28,589 nt of DNA, taken from the NCBI GenBank assembly GCA_038205135.1, contig JBBRCF010000034.1, positions 1-28,589 on the forward strand. The letters run 5' to 3'. A program made the position numbers and the translations under genes. This document shows positions 16,508 to 23,947 of the stretch, one piece after another (positions within the stretch are counted from its first letter, which is position 1; every line of letters begins with the position of its first letter). This DNA is from UBA9554 sp038205135. GTDB lineage: Bacteria; Pseudomonadota; Alphaproteobacteria; Rhodobacterales; Rhodobacteraceae. Under the pieces are notes generated by a model, which was given only the letters and a program-made list of their open reading frames with translations, was not told the DNA's origin and ran no database searches.

Positions 16508-17107
16508 ATGAAACTGATCCATTCTCCCGCCTCGCCCTTTGCTCGAAAGGTGCGGGTCACGATGATCGAATGCGGGTTGGAAAGCCGTATCGACCTGGTT
16601 CCGGTGGCAACCACGGCATTGGCCACGGCACCCGAGGCCAAGGCGGCGAACCCGTTGGGAAAAATTCCGGCGCTGATCCGTGATGACGGGCCTGCGCTGC
16701 ACGATTCGGCGGTGATCTGCCGTTATCTGGACGCGATGGTGGCCGCCGGACTGTTCGACCCGGCCGACTGGACGGCGCAGACGCTGGAATCCACGGCGAA
16801 CGGCATCATGGATGCGGGCGTTTTGATGGTGTACGAGGCGCGCCTGCGTCCGGCAGAGGCCCAGTTTGCACCATGGATCGAGGCGCAATGGGGCAAAATC
16901 ATCGGCGCGCTGGATGAGATCGACGCCAACTGGATGGCCCAACTGGACGGGCGTCTGACCGGGTCTCAGATCGCGCTGGGCTGCGCGTTGGGGTATCTGG
17001 ATTTCCGTCATGGCGCGCGGAACTGGCGGGCCGGGCATGGGCGGCTGGATGACTGGTTTGCGGTGTTTTCACAGCGCGGGTCGATGTTGGCGACGCAGCC
17101 CGCCTGA
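16508..17107 (+). CDS. Glutathione S-transferase family protein
   Basis: The product is 199 residues, a normal GST length. The N-terminal thioredoxin-like domain begins MKLIHSPASPFARKVRV, where Ser7/Ser10 are candidate catalytic residues. NPLGKIPALIRDDGPALHDSAVICRYLD contains the cis-proline KIPAL and the glutathione-binding DSAVI. The C-terminal all-alpha domain has QIALGCALGYLDFRH, equivalent to the conserved SIADI-type N-capping region. Such proteins conjugate glutathione to electrophiles or act in reduction or isomerisation; the substrate is not predictable. GGAGG at 16496-16500 supports the start. It converges with mcl1, 26 bases away. Confidence 0.9.
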   Translation: MKLIHSPASPFARKVRVTMIECGLESRIDLVPVATTALATAPEAKAANPLGKIPALIRDDGPALHDSAVICRYLDAMVAAGLFDPADWTAQTLESTANGIMDAGVLMVYEARLRPAEAQFAPWIEAQWGKIIGALDEIDANWMAQLDGRLTGSQIALGCALGYLDFRHGARNWRAGHGRLDDWFAVFSQRGSMLATQPA

Positions 17108-17133
17108 GGGCTGCGCCGCGCTGTCCGGCCGGG

Positions 17134-18093
17134 TCAGGCGGCCGCGATCATCTCGGACTGTTTCACGATGACCTCTGCCTGTTTGATCGACGCGATGTCT
17201 ACCAGCCGGCCTTTGTAAACCGTCGCGCCTTCGCCGCGCGCCTTGGCCTCGTCCATCGCTTTGAGGATCTCGCGCGCTTCGGCGACGGCGGCGGCGGATG
17301 GCGTGAACACCTCGTTGGCCAGCGTCACCTGTTTCGGATGGATCGCCCATTTGCCGACCATGCCCAACGTGGCCGACCGACGTGCCTGCGCGCGGTACCC
17401 TTCGTCATCGGAAAAATCACCGAACGGGCCATCGACGGGCAGCACACCATGGGTGCGGCAGGCGGCTACGATCGCGGCCTGCGCCCAATGCCACGGATCC
17501 GACCAGTATTTCGCACCGTCGCGCAGCATGTAGTAATTTTCCTGCGTGCCGCCGATGCCGGTGGTCTGCATCCCCATCGACGCGGCGAAATCGGCGGCGC
17601 CGAGGCTCATCGCCACCAGACGCGGTGACGCGGCGGCGATTTCCTCAACATGGGCGATGCCGGCGGCGGATTCGATGATGACCTCGAAGTTGATCGGTTT
17701 CGCGCGGCCTTTTGCGCGTTCAATCGCGGTTACCAGCGCGTCGACGGCATAGATATCGGCGGCGCAGCCCACCTTTGGGATCATGATCTGGTCCAGCCGG
17801 TCGCCGCATTGTTCCAGCAGATCGACCACATCGCGATACCAGAACGGCGTGTCCAGCCCGTTGATCCGCACTGACAGGGTTTTCTTGCCCCAGTCCACCG
17901 TGTTGACAGCGGCGATGATGTTGGCGCGGGCGGCGTCCTTGTCGGAGGGCGCAACGCTGTCTTCCAGATCAAGGTTGATCACATCGGCGGCGCTGGCAGC
18001 CATTTTCTCGAACAGCGCGGGGCGCGACCCCGGGCCGAACAACTGGCACCGGTTCGGGCGGGCGATAGGGGTGGGCTGGATGCGGAATGACAT
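17134..18093 (-). CDS. mcl1: L-malyl-CoA/beta-methylmalyl-CoA lyase
   Basis: Mcl1 cleaves beta-methylmalyl-CoA to glyoxylate and propionyl-CoA, and reversibly cleaves malyl-CoA to glyoxylate and acetyl-CoA. In Rhodobacter these are steps of the ethylmalonyl-CoA pathway for acetate assimilation. The product is 319 residues, HpcH/HpaI (CitE-like) aldolase fold. It shows NRCQLFGPGSRPALFEKMAASAADVINLDLEDSVAP with the metal-binding region, MIPKVGCAADIYAVD, FEVIIESAAGI with catalytic Glu, MSLGAADFAASMGMQTTGIGG and GKWAIHPKQV. These closely match the Rhodobacter sphaeroides enzyme as I recall it. ATG at 18093 is chosen for GGAGG just upstream; the longer frame to 18162 adds unrelated residues. It lies 120 bases after the aminotransferase gene on the same strand. 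Confidence 0.95.
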   Translation of the reverse strand: MSFRIQPTPIARPNRCQLFGPGSRPALFEKMAASAADVINLDLEDSVAPSDKDAARANIIAAVNTVDWGKKTLSVRINGLDTPFWYRDVVDLLEQCGDRLDQIMIPKVGCAADIYAVDALVTAIERAKGRAKPINFEVIIESAAGIAHVEEIAAASPRLVAMSLGAADFAASMGMQTTGIGGTQENYYMLRDGAKYWSDPWHWAQAAIVAACRTHGVLPVDGPFGDFSDDEGYRAQARRSATLGMVGKWAIHPKQVTLANEVFTPSAAAVAEAREILKAMDEAKARGEGATVYKGRLVDIASIKQAEVIVKQSEMIAAA

Positions 18094-18213
18094 GAGACCT
18101 CCGGGCAAGGATGTTGCGATCAGGTTGCCCGGAGGGTTAGGAAATTGCGCGCCAGCCCGCAAGCGGATTTCGCACCTGCAGCAAAACCCGGCCCAAGCGC
18201 CAGAGGCGCGGGG

Positions 18214-19071
18214 TCAGATCGCGACCTTGCGGCTTTCGTCCAGATAGATTTCGCGCAGGCGCGCGACCACGGGACCCGGCTGGCCGGTTCCGACGCTTTG
18301 GCCGTCGATCTGCACCACCGGCATCACGAAGGTGGTGGCCGAAGTGACAAAGGCTTCGTCGGCGGCCTGTGCTTCGGCGATGCTGAAGGGGCGTTCCTCG
18401 ACCTCCATCTGCGCCTCGCGGGCAAACCGCAGCACGGCAGTGCGGGTGATGCCGCTGAGGATGTCATGGTTCAGCTGCCGGGTGATGATCCGGTTGCCCT
18501 TGACGATGTAGGCGTTGTTCGACGTGCCTTCGGTCACCACGCCGTCCTGCACCATCCAGGCATCGTCGCAACCGGCCTTTTTCGCCATCATCTTGCCCAT
18601 GGACGGATACAGCAGTTGCACCGTCTTGATATCGCGGCGACCCCAGCGGATGTCGTCGATGGAAATCACTTTCATGCCCGTCCGGGCCAGCGGCGCATCG
18701 GCGATGCCGGGTTTCGATTGGGTGAACATCACCAGCGTGGGCGGGGTATCCGTGGGCGGAAAGGTGAAATCGCGGTCGCCCGGATTGCCGCGGGTGACCT
18801 GCAGATAGACCATGCCGTCGACGATATCGTTGCGTGCGACCAGTTCGCGGTGGATCACCAGCAGATCATCGTCGGAACAGGGCGCGGCCATGTCCAGTTC
18901 GGTAAGCGACCGGTGCAGGCGGGCGGTGTGGCCGGGAAAATCGATCAGTTTGCCGTCCAGCACCGATGTCACCTCGTAGACGCCATCGGCCATCAGGAAC
19001 CCGCGGTCAAAGATCGACACGGTGGCTTCGGTTTCGGGCAGGTAGTGGCCATTGACATAAACGGTGCGCAT
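18214..19071 (-). CDS. dat: Class IV aminotransferase, D-amino acid transaminase type
   Basis: The product is 285 residues of the PLP fold-type IV family (D-amino acid and branched-chain transaminases, 4-amino-4-deoxychorismate lyase). It begins TVYVNGHYLPETEATVSIFDRGF, which is typical of D-alanine transaminase. The PLP lysine is Lys149 in DIRWGRRDIKTVQLLYP. VYLQVTRG around residue 88-95 is the D-transaminase substrate-side motif, and VVTEGTSNNAYIV carries the conserved Glu that binds the PLP nitrogen. D-transaminases make D-Glu or D-Ala for peptidoglycan, or degrade D-amino acids. An (R)-amine transaminase is the main alternative because that family shares the fold. AAGGAG precedes the ATG at 19071. 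Confidence 0.87.
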   Translation of the reverse strand: MRTVYVNGHYLPETEATVSIFDRGFLMADGVYEVTSVLDGKLIDFPGHTARLHRSLTELDMAAPCSDDDLLVIHRELVARNDIVDGMVYLQVTRGNPGDRDFTFPPTDTPPTLVMFTQSKPGIADAPLARTGMKVISIDDIRWGRRDIKTVQLLYPSMGKMMAKKAGCDDAWMVQDGVVTEGTSNNAYIVKGNRIITRQLNHDILSGITRTAVLRFAREAQMEVEERPFSIAEAQAADEAFVTSATTFVMPVVQIDGQSVGTGQPGPVVARLREIYLDESRKVAI

Positions 19072-19182
19072 CGCGGGCTCCTTGGAACGATCCAGAGTTT
19101 GTGGCGCGATGCGGGGCGCGGGTCAAGCGCCGCAGCGCTGCTGCATCTTGTCGCGCGGATCAGCGGATTGCAGGGGAGCGGC

Positions 19183-19258
<76 letters not shown>

Positions 19259-19267
19259 AGACCGTTT

Positions 19268-19286
19268 GGTCGCCCGGGGGGCGACC
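19268..19286 (-). other. Perfect 8-bp hairpin in the tRNA-Ala leader
   Basis: GGTCGCCC (19268-19275) and GGGCGACC (19279-19286) pair perfectly around a 3-base loop, ending 9 bases before the mature tRNA 5' end. It lies between the candidate promoter and the tRNA, so it would be in the primary transcript. No T run follows, so it is not a standard terminator. Confidence 0.5.
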
Positions 19287-19295
19287 GTGTGGCGC

Positions 19296-19324
19296 TGTCT
19301 AGTGATCCGTGCGGGCGGGATCAA
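19296..19324 (-). promoter_or_regulatory. Candidate sigma-70 promoter for tRNA-Ala
   Basis: On the - strand TTGATC (19324-19319) and TAGACA (19301-19296) are separated by 17 bases. The predicted transcript would start near 19289, giving a leader of about 30 bases that contains the perfect hairpin. Confidence 0.45.
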
Positions 19325-19342
19325 GCGGAAAATACCGCCCGC
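19311..19342 (-). terminator. 8-bp inverted repeat after the FYDLN gene
   Basis: GCGGGCGG (19311-19318) and CCGCCCGC (19335-19342) are perfect inverted copies with a 16-base loop, starting 12 bases after the FYDLN stop codon. It may end that transcript, but there is no T run. It also overlaps the -35 of the candidate tRNA-Ala promoter. Confidence 0.4.
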
Positions 19343-19354
19343 GACGGGGTGTGG

Positions 19355-19678
19355 TCACAGTTCTTCTTCGTCGCCAGGAACGTCGGTGATGTCGTCAAGG
19401 GACACGTTGTCGTCGTCCTCTTCCTCCAGCAGCTCGTCGTCCAGCTCGATGTCCACGTCCTCGTCGTCGATGACGTCCAGATCGCTTTGGGCCTCGGCAA
19501 CCTTCATCTTCTTGATGGCGCCATCGGCGGCGTCGGCGGCGATCATGCGGCCGCGATGCACTTCCAGCTCGACAACCTCACCGGTGTAGGGGCTGACGAT
19601 GGGGCGCTTGTTCAGGTCGTAGAACCGTTTACCGGTGGTCGGGCACAGGCGTTTTGTGCCCCATTCGGGTTTGGGCAT
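19355..19678 (-). CDS. Small FYDLN acid domain protein (TIGR02300 family)
   Basis: The product is 107 residues. The N-terminal half has PEWGTKRLCPTTGKRFYDLNK and PIVSPYTGEVV, the hallmark of this alphaproteobacterial family whose role is unknown. The C-terminal third is extremely acidic, with long runs of Asp and Glu (for example DDEDVDIELDDELLEEEDDD), and is likely disordered. One conserved Cys is present in the LCPTTGK block. ATG at 19678 is chosen because GAGGG lies just upstream and the family begins PKPEWGTK; 16 extra residues possible upstream do not fit. It lies upstream of tRNA-Ala on the same strand and is divergent from the metallopeptidase gene, with a shared 104-base gap. Confidence 0.92.
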   Translation of the reverse strand: MPKPEWGTKRLCPTTGKRFYDLNKRPIVSPYTGEVVELEVHRGRMIAADAADGAIKKMKVAEAQSDLDVIDDEDVDIELDDELLEEEDDDNVSLDDITDVPGDEEEL

Positions 19679-19782
19679 GGGATCCCTCTTTCTTTCATCG
19701 CTTGATGATTCAGCGGCAAGTGCCATAAGCCGGGCAGCGTGTCAAAGCGAATTGGCACCACAGATCGGATCAGGAACCGCAT

Positions 19783-20475
19783 ATGGCCACGCATGTCCTG
19801 CCGGGCAATCCCCCGGTCGAAATCACCTTGCGGCGTTCGGCGCAGGCGCGGCGGCTGTCGCTGCGGGTGTCGGGGCTGGACGGGCGGGTGACGCTGACGA
19901 TGCCGGCGCATGCCAGCACGCGCGCGGCGCTGGAATTTGCGGCGAAAAAGGCCGACTGGCTGCGGCGGCATGTGGCGGCGCGGTCTGATGATTGCCTTGT
20001 CGCCATCGGGGCTGCGGTACCGGTCGAGGGGCGGCTGCTGCGGGTGGTGCCGATGGCTGGCGGACGCGCGCCGCGGGTCGATGGCGATGACCTGCTGGTG
20101 CCGGGCGCCCCCGAAACCGCGCCGCGCCGCGTGCAGGCGTTTCTGAAAACGCTTGCCCGCGACCGGCTGGCGGCAGCGTCGGATCTGTATGCGAAAAAGC
20201 TGGGGCGTGGCTATTCCAGCCTGACCCTGCGCGATACGCGGTCCCGCTGGGGGTCTTGTTCGGCGCAGGGTGGTCTGATGTATTCATGGCGGCTGATCCT
20301 CGCGCCGCCCGCCGTGCTGGATTACGTTGCCGCCCACGAGGTCGCACATCTGGCCGAGATGAACCATTCCCCGGCGTTCTGGGCGGTTGTGACACGGCTG
20401 TATGGCCCCTACGCCGCGCCGCGCGCCTGGCTACAACGCGAAGGTGCGCGCCTGCACCACTATCGCTTTGATTGA
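19783..20475 (+). CDS. YgjP-like zinc metallopeptidase (M48/SprT-type)
   Basis: The product is 230 residues and matches the YgjP/DUF45 family. The C-terminal domain has the zinc motif HEVAH (His185, His189) followed by LAEMNHSPAFW, where the second His of NHSPAFW is the usual third ligand region. The preceding SRWGSCSAQGGLMYSWRLILAPPAVLDYV is the most conserved block of the family. The N-terminal part RSAQARRLSLRVSGLDGRVTLTMP is a beta-rich region also typical. The protein has no signal peptide, so it is cytoplasmic; its physiological substrate is not known. ATG at 19783 has AGGA about 8 bases upstream. It is followed by the GntR gene after 30 bases. Confidence 0.9.
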   Translation: MATHVLPGNPPVEITLRRSAQARRLSLRVSGLDGRVTLTMPAHASTRAALEFAAKKADWLRRHVAARSDDCLVAIGAAVPVEGRLLRVVPMAGGRAPRVDGDDLLVPGAPETAPRRVQAFLKTLARDRLAAASDLYAKKLGRGYSSLTLRDTRSRWGSCSAQGGLMYSWRLILAPPAVLDYVAAHEVAHLAEMNHSPAFWAVVTRLYGPYAAPRAWLQREGARLHHYRFD

Positions 20476-20505
20476 CGCGCGCCGGATTTGTGGTGACATG
20501 CCGGC

Positions 20506-21168
20506 ATGAACCTGCCGTCGCGCCCTGATCAACAGACGACCGCTCCGCAGATGTCGGCCCATGACCGGGTCTATCGCGGTTTGCGCGCGCGTATCATGCA
20601 TGGCGACATCGACCCCGGGCAGGCGATGACGTTGCGCGGACTGGGGCGCGAATTCGGCATGTCGATGACCCCGGTGCGCGAGGCGATCAACCGCCTGTCC
20701 GCCGAAGGCGCGCTGACGGTGTCGGCTTCGGGGCGGATTTCCACCCCGGAACTCACCAATGAACGGATCGAGGAACTGGCTGCGCTGCGCGCCCTGATCG
20801 AGGTGGAACTGGCCTCCCGCGCCCTGCCGCGCGCGCATTTCGCGCTGATCGACCGGTTGCACACCATCAACAGCACCGTGGGCGATGCGGCGGCGCGGGG
20901 GGATGCGGTGGGGTATATCCGGGCCAATCTGGAATTTCACCGCACGCTATATCTGCGCGCGCAGGCGCCCGCGATGCTGGCGATGGCGGAAACCGTCTGG
21001 CTGCAACTGGGGCCCACCATGCGATCGCTGTATGTGCGGCTGAACCGCAAGGACCCGCCGCAATATCACCGCCTGATCCTGCAGGCATTGCGCGCCGGGG
21101 ATGAACCTGGGCTGCGGTTGGCGGTACGCACTGATGTGACGCAAAGCCTGCGGATGATCCAGACCTGA
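20506..21168 (+). CDS. GntR-family transcriptional regulator, FCD (FadR) subfamily
   Basis: The product is 220 residues. The N-terminal winged helix spans about residues 20-85, with YRGLRARIMHGDIDPGQAMTLRGLGREFGMSMTPVREAINRL containing the typical helix-turn-helix end MTPVREAI. The C-terminal FCD domain at about 90-215 includes LRALIEVELASRAL, NLEFHRTLY and YHRLILQAL; its metal or ligand-binding positions (Asp/His) are partly visible, such as the His of EFHRTLY. FCD regulators respond to small carboxylic acids and usually repress nearby catabolic genes. No obvious operator or target pathway is evident in the immediate flanks; the downstream neighbour is the decayed sugE. Confidence 0.9.
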   Translation: MNLPSRPDQQTTAPQMSAHDRVYRGLRARIMHGDIDPGQAMTLRGLGREFGMSMTPVREAINRLSAEGALTVSASGRISTPELTNERIEELAALRALIEVELASRALPRAHFALIDRLHTINSTVGDAAARGDAVGYIRANLEFHRTLYLRAQAPAMLAMAETVWLQLGPTMRSLYVRLNRKDPPQYHRLILQALRAGDEPGLRLAVRTDVTQSLRMIQT

Positions 21169-21172
21169 CGGT

Positions 21173-21489
21173 TCAGGCCAGTTTCAGCGCCACGATGCCC
21201 GCGGCGATCAAACCGGTCCCCGCGACACGCGCAGCGGGCTGACGGGTTCATTCAACAGGATGACGGCGGCGATGGCGATGCCTACGGTGCCGATGCCGAC
21301 TCAGACCGCACAGGCCATGCCGACCGACAGGCCCCGCATTGCCAGCGACAACAGCCAGAACAACGCCAGCGCACCCGCGATGGTCAACACCGATGACACT
21401 CGTTTCGTAAAGCCTTCGGGCTATTTCAGCTCCAGTGCCCAGCCGGTTTCCATCAACCCGGCCAGCAGCACCAGCAGCCAAGGTGACAT
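21173..21489 (-). pseudogene. sugE: Decayed SMR-family quaternary ammonium efflux gene (sugE-like)
   Basis: Read on the - strand, the remnant gives SPWLLVLLAGLMETGWALELK, then a TAG at 21423-21421 where the family has Tyr. PEGFTKRVSSVLTIAGALAL, FWLLSLAMRGLSVGMACAV and a TGA at 21303-21301 in place of the invariant Trp of the AVWTGIG block follow. VGIGTVGIAIAAVILLNEPVSPL comes next, and after a 1-base frame change near 21216-21228, TGLIAAGIVALKLA ends at the natural stop. Without these three lesions it would be a full-length, four-helix SMR protein of about 105 residues. The Glu13-like residue (METGWA) is retained. The ATG overlaps the accA stop (TGATG at 21491-21487), so it was translationally coupled to accA. 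Confidence 0.9.
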
Positions 21490-22451
21490 CAGGCGGCCAG
21501 ACCTTTGGTGCCCATGGTCAGAAATTTGCGGCGCCGGGCGTCGATCAGCGCCTTTGGTTTCAGCGGCGTCAGTTCCGCCAGCATGCCTGCGATGGCATCG
21601 CTCACAGCGTCGATGGTCGTCGCCCGGTCGCGATGTGCGCCGCCCAGCGGTTCCGCGATGATGCGGTCGATCACGGCCAGCTTTTTCAGGTCCTGCGCGG
21701 TCAGCCGCAGCGCCTCGGCGGCTTCGCGCATCTTTTCGGCGTCTTTCCACAGGATCGACGCGCAGCCTTCGGGCGAGATCACCGAATAGACCGAATGTTC
21801 CAGCATCGCCACGCTGTTGGCCGTCGCAAACGCCACCGCGCCGCCTGACCCGCCTTCGCCGATGACGACGGATACCAGCGGCACGCCGATCTGCAGGCAT
21901 TTTTCGGTGGACCGCGCGATGGCCTCGGCCTGCCCGCGTTCCTCGGCGCCCTTGCCGGGATAGGCGCCGGGCGTATCGACCAGCGTGATGACCGGCAGGC
22001 CGAACCGGTCAGCCAGATCCATCAGCCGGATCGCCTTGCGGTAGCCTTCGGGCCGCGCCATGCCGAAATTCCGTTCGATCCGCGTCTTGGTATCATGGCC
22101 CTTTTCATGACCGATCACCACCACGGGGCGATCCTGAAATCGGGCCAGCCCGCCCATCACGGCATGATCATCGGCAAAATTGCGGTCGCCGGCCAAGGGC
22201 GTGTAATCGGAAAACAGCGTTTCGATGTAGTCCTTGCAATGCGGCCGTTCGGGGTGGCGCGCGACCTGACATTTCCGCCAGGCAGACAGGTCCTTGTAGA
22301 GCGTGACCAGCAGGTCCTTGGCCTTTTTGTCCAGCCCGGCCGCCTCGCCCTCGACATCCATTTCGGGGTTGGCGCGGGCCAGCGCGCGCAATTCCTCGGC
22401 CTTGCCCTCGATTTCGGCAAGCGGGCGTTCAAAGTCGAGGTAATTGGTCAT
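21489..22451 (-). CDS. accA: Acetyl-CoA carboxylase carboxyltransferase subunit alpha
   Basis: AccA with AccD transfers the carboxyl group from biotin to acetyl-CoA, making malonyl-CoA for fatty acid synthesis. The product is 320 residues, as usual. It starts TNYLDFERPLAEIEGKAEEL, has RHPERPHCKDYIETLF, GHEKGHDTKTRIERNFGMARPEGYRKAIRLM, the oxyanion and CoA-binding TLVDTPGAYPGKGAEERGQAEAIA, and VPLVSVVIGEGGSGGAVA, all standard blocks of the crotonase-like fold. ATG at 22451 is chosen because it begins the conserved N-terminus. The 32 residues of open frame beyond it are Arg-rich and unrelated. The 12-bp tandem repeat lies about 100 bases upstream of the start. The 3' end overlaps the sugE remnant. 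Confidence 0.97.
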   Translation of the reverse strand: MTNYLDFERPLAEIEGKAEELRALARANPEMDVEGEAAGLDKKAKDLLVTLYKDLSAWRKCQVARHPERPHCKDYIETLFSDYTPLAGDRNFADDHAVMGGLARFQDRPVVVIGHEKGHDTKTRIERNFGMARPEGYRKAIRLMDLADRFGLPVITLVDTPGAYPGKGAEERGQAEAIARSTEKCLQIGVPLVSVVIGEGGSGGAVAFATANSVAMLEHSVYSVISPEGCASILWKDAEKMREAAEALRLTAQDLKKLAVIDRIIAEPLGGAHRDRATTIDAVSDAIAGMLAELTPLKPKALIDARRRKFLTMGTKGLAA

Positions 22452-22549
22452 GCGGCATACTCCGTCATCGGCGCTGCCTATATGACGGCTGCGGCGTGGC
22501 GATGCAACACGGGCAGAGGACCGCGCCAGATCACCAGGGGCACGCACCC

Positions 22550-22589
22550 CCCCTCACGCATCCCCTCACGCATCCCCTCACGCATCCCC
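22550..22589. repeat. 12-bp tandem repeat, 3.3 copies
   Basis: The unit CCCCTCACGCAT is repeated three times without change from 22550, followed by a final CCCC. It lies between the DUF302 stop (22602) and accA start (22451). The repeat could vary in copy number by slippage. It does not resemble a promoter, and no CRISPR features are present. Confidence 0.9.
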
Positions 22590-22601
22590 GGCGCGCTTGC
22601 G

Positions 22602-23084
22602 CTAGTCGGCGGTGGCGGCCTGCGCGATCGCGTCGAATTTCGCGTCCAGTTCAGTGGCGATGGCGGCCAGTTCGGGCCCCGCCTCGGCCACATAGGGCGC
22701 AAAAACATGGCTGGGCGTTTTCCACGCCAGCGTCGATGACCCGTCAGCGTCTTCGGTGATGTAGAACCGGATCGGGGCCTCGATCATCGCGGCGGTGGAC
22801 AAGGGCAGCACCCTGACCGCAAACCCCGGAGCAAAGACGCCGATCACCCGGTTGCCGGGCAGCGTGACCCCCAGTTTTTTGGCAGCGTCGGTCGGACCGG
22901 CCTCGGTCACGACGCCCATCTTATTGGCCGTGGTCGCAGCTTTGACCGCGTCGATCATCGCGGCGTAGGGTTTCGCGCTGTCGATCACCCGCCAGCCGTC
23001 GCGGTCGGTCATCGGTGCGATCCCGGGCGCCTCTGCCAGTGCGGAAACCGGGATCAGGGCAAGAACAAGGGCAAAATGGCGCAT
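22602..23084 (-). CDS. DUF302 family periplasmic protein
   Basis: The product is 160 residues. A Sec signal peptide is clear: MRHFALVLALIPVSALA, with a likely cut before EAPG. The mature part includes the DUF302 core: a conserved KMGVVTEAGPTDAAKKLGVTLPGNRVIGVFAPGFAVRVL, then PIRFYITEDADGSSTLAWKTPSHVF. The family adopts a TBP-like fold of unknown function and often occurs with heme- or redox-related genes. The start is supported by the signal peptide and by a CTGGAG about 7 bases upstream; a longer open frame extends over the LysE gene and is not real. It lies 146 bases after the LysE gene on the same strand. Confidence 0.87.
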   Translation of the reverse strand: MRHFALVLALIPVSALAEAPGIAPMTDRDGWRVIDSAKPYAAMIDAVKAATTANKMGVVTEAGPTDAAKKLGVTLPGNRVIGVFAPGFAVRVLPLSTAAMIEAPIRFYITEDADGSSTLAWKTPSHVFAPYVAEAGPELAAIATELDAKFDAIAQAATAD

Positions 23085-23230
23085 GGGTGGCTCCAGAACC
23101 GGTTTCAACTGGAACGAGCCTAACCCGCAGGCACGACAAACCTGTATCAAGACCGCGTGAAAACCGGCTCTGCATTGTACCGCGCCGCTGACATCTGCGT
23201 GATCCTGCCCGGTTACGCCGATGGGGCGAC

Positions 23231-23839
23231 CTAGCCGCCCGCCAGCATCGGCCAGACCACCGGGATCAACGAGGCGACCAGCAGCACCGCCATGGTCCAG
23301 TTGAACACCACCAGCCGCCGGGGACTGGACAGCAGGCGCTGCAACTGGGTGCCCATCGCGGTCCACAGGCTGATCGAGGGCAGGTTGGTACAGGCAAACA
23401 CGCCCGCCACCAGCGCCGCACCCGTCAGGCTGCGGTCGGAGGCATAAAGCGTGATCGCGGTCAGAGCCATTTGCCACGCCTTTGGGTTGACCCATTGAAA
23501 CAGCGCGGCCTGCAGGAACGTGAAGGGCCGCCCGCGGGCATCTGCCGTGCCGGGGGCCGCCGCATGAGCGATCTTCCACGCCAGCCACAGCAGATACAGA
23601 ATCCCCGCCCCGGTCAGCAGGTCATGCGCCAGCGGCACCGCATCGAACAACTGCATCAGGCCGACACCGACCAGAAACACCATCAGCGAATGGCCGAAGG
23701 AAATTCCCAGCATATGCGGCACCGACCGGCGAAAGCCGTAATTCGCCCCGGACGCCAGCAGCATCAGGTTGTTCGGCCCCGGCGTCACCGAAGACACAAA
23801 GGCGAACAGCAACAGTCCGGAGAGGATATCCTGGGTCAT
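23231..23839 (-). CDS. LysE/RhtB-family amino acid exporter
   Basis: The product is 202 residues with about six hydrophobic segments, the normal layout of LysE/RhtB transporters that export amino acids or their analogues. The signature is at the N-terminus: FAFVSSVTPGPNNLMLLASGANYGFRRSVPHMLGISFGH, with the conserved PGPNN and the GxxxGH turn. AALFQWVNPKAWQMAL is the conserved NPK block in the middle. Possible substrates are not readable. The ATG at 23839 lacks a strong ribosome binding site; two upstream in-frame ATGs (23887 and 23953) would add a charged extension that is not typical, so 23839 is preferred. It is divergent from the phytanoyl-CoA dioxygenase-like gene. Confidence 0.9.
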   Translation of the reverse strand: MTQDILSGLLLFAFVSSVTPGPNNLMLLASGANYGFRRSVPHMLGISFGHSLMVFLVGVGLMQLFDAVPLAHDLLTGAGILYLLWLAWKIAHAAAPGTADARGRPFTFLQAALFQWVNPKAWQMALTAITLYASDRSLTGAALVAGVFACTNLPSISLWTAMGTQLQRLLSSPRRLVVFNWTMAVLLVASLIPVVWPMLAGG

Positions 23840-23947
23840 GGCGGCCTGCGTAGCGGGTTCGCGGGCCGTGGGAAACGGGTGTTTCATCGATGTGAACGGC
23901 TTGCGCAGGCGCGAGACCCGGATAATCTGCATGAAAAGGAGTCCGCC

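Noticed and set aside
17100..17141. CCGCCTGA and TCAGGCGG inverted repeat at the gst/mcl1 convergence
   Set aside because: Both copies are simply the identical last codons and stop codons of the two convergent genes; no T run, 26-base loop.
22550..22589. 12-bp repeats as a CRISPR array
   Set aside because: The units are directly adjacent with no spacers and far too short for CRISPR repeats.
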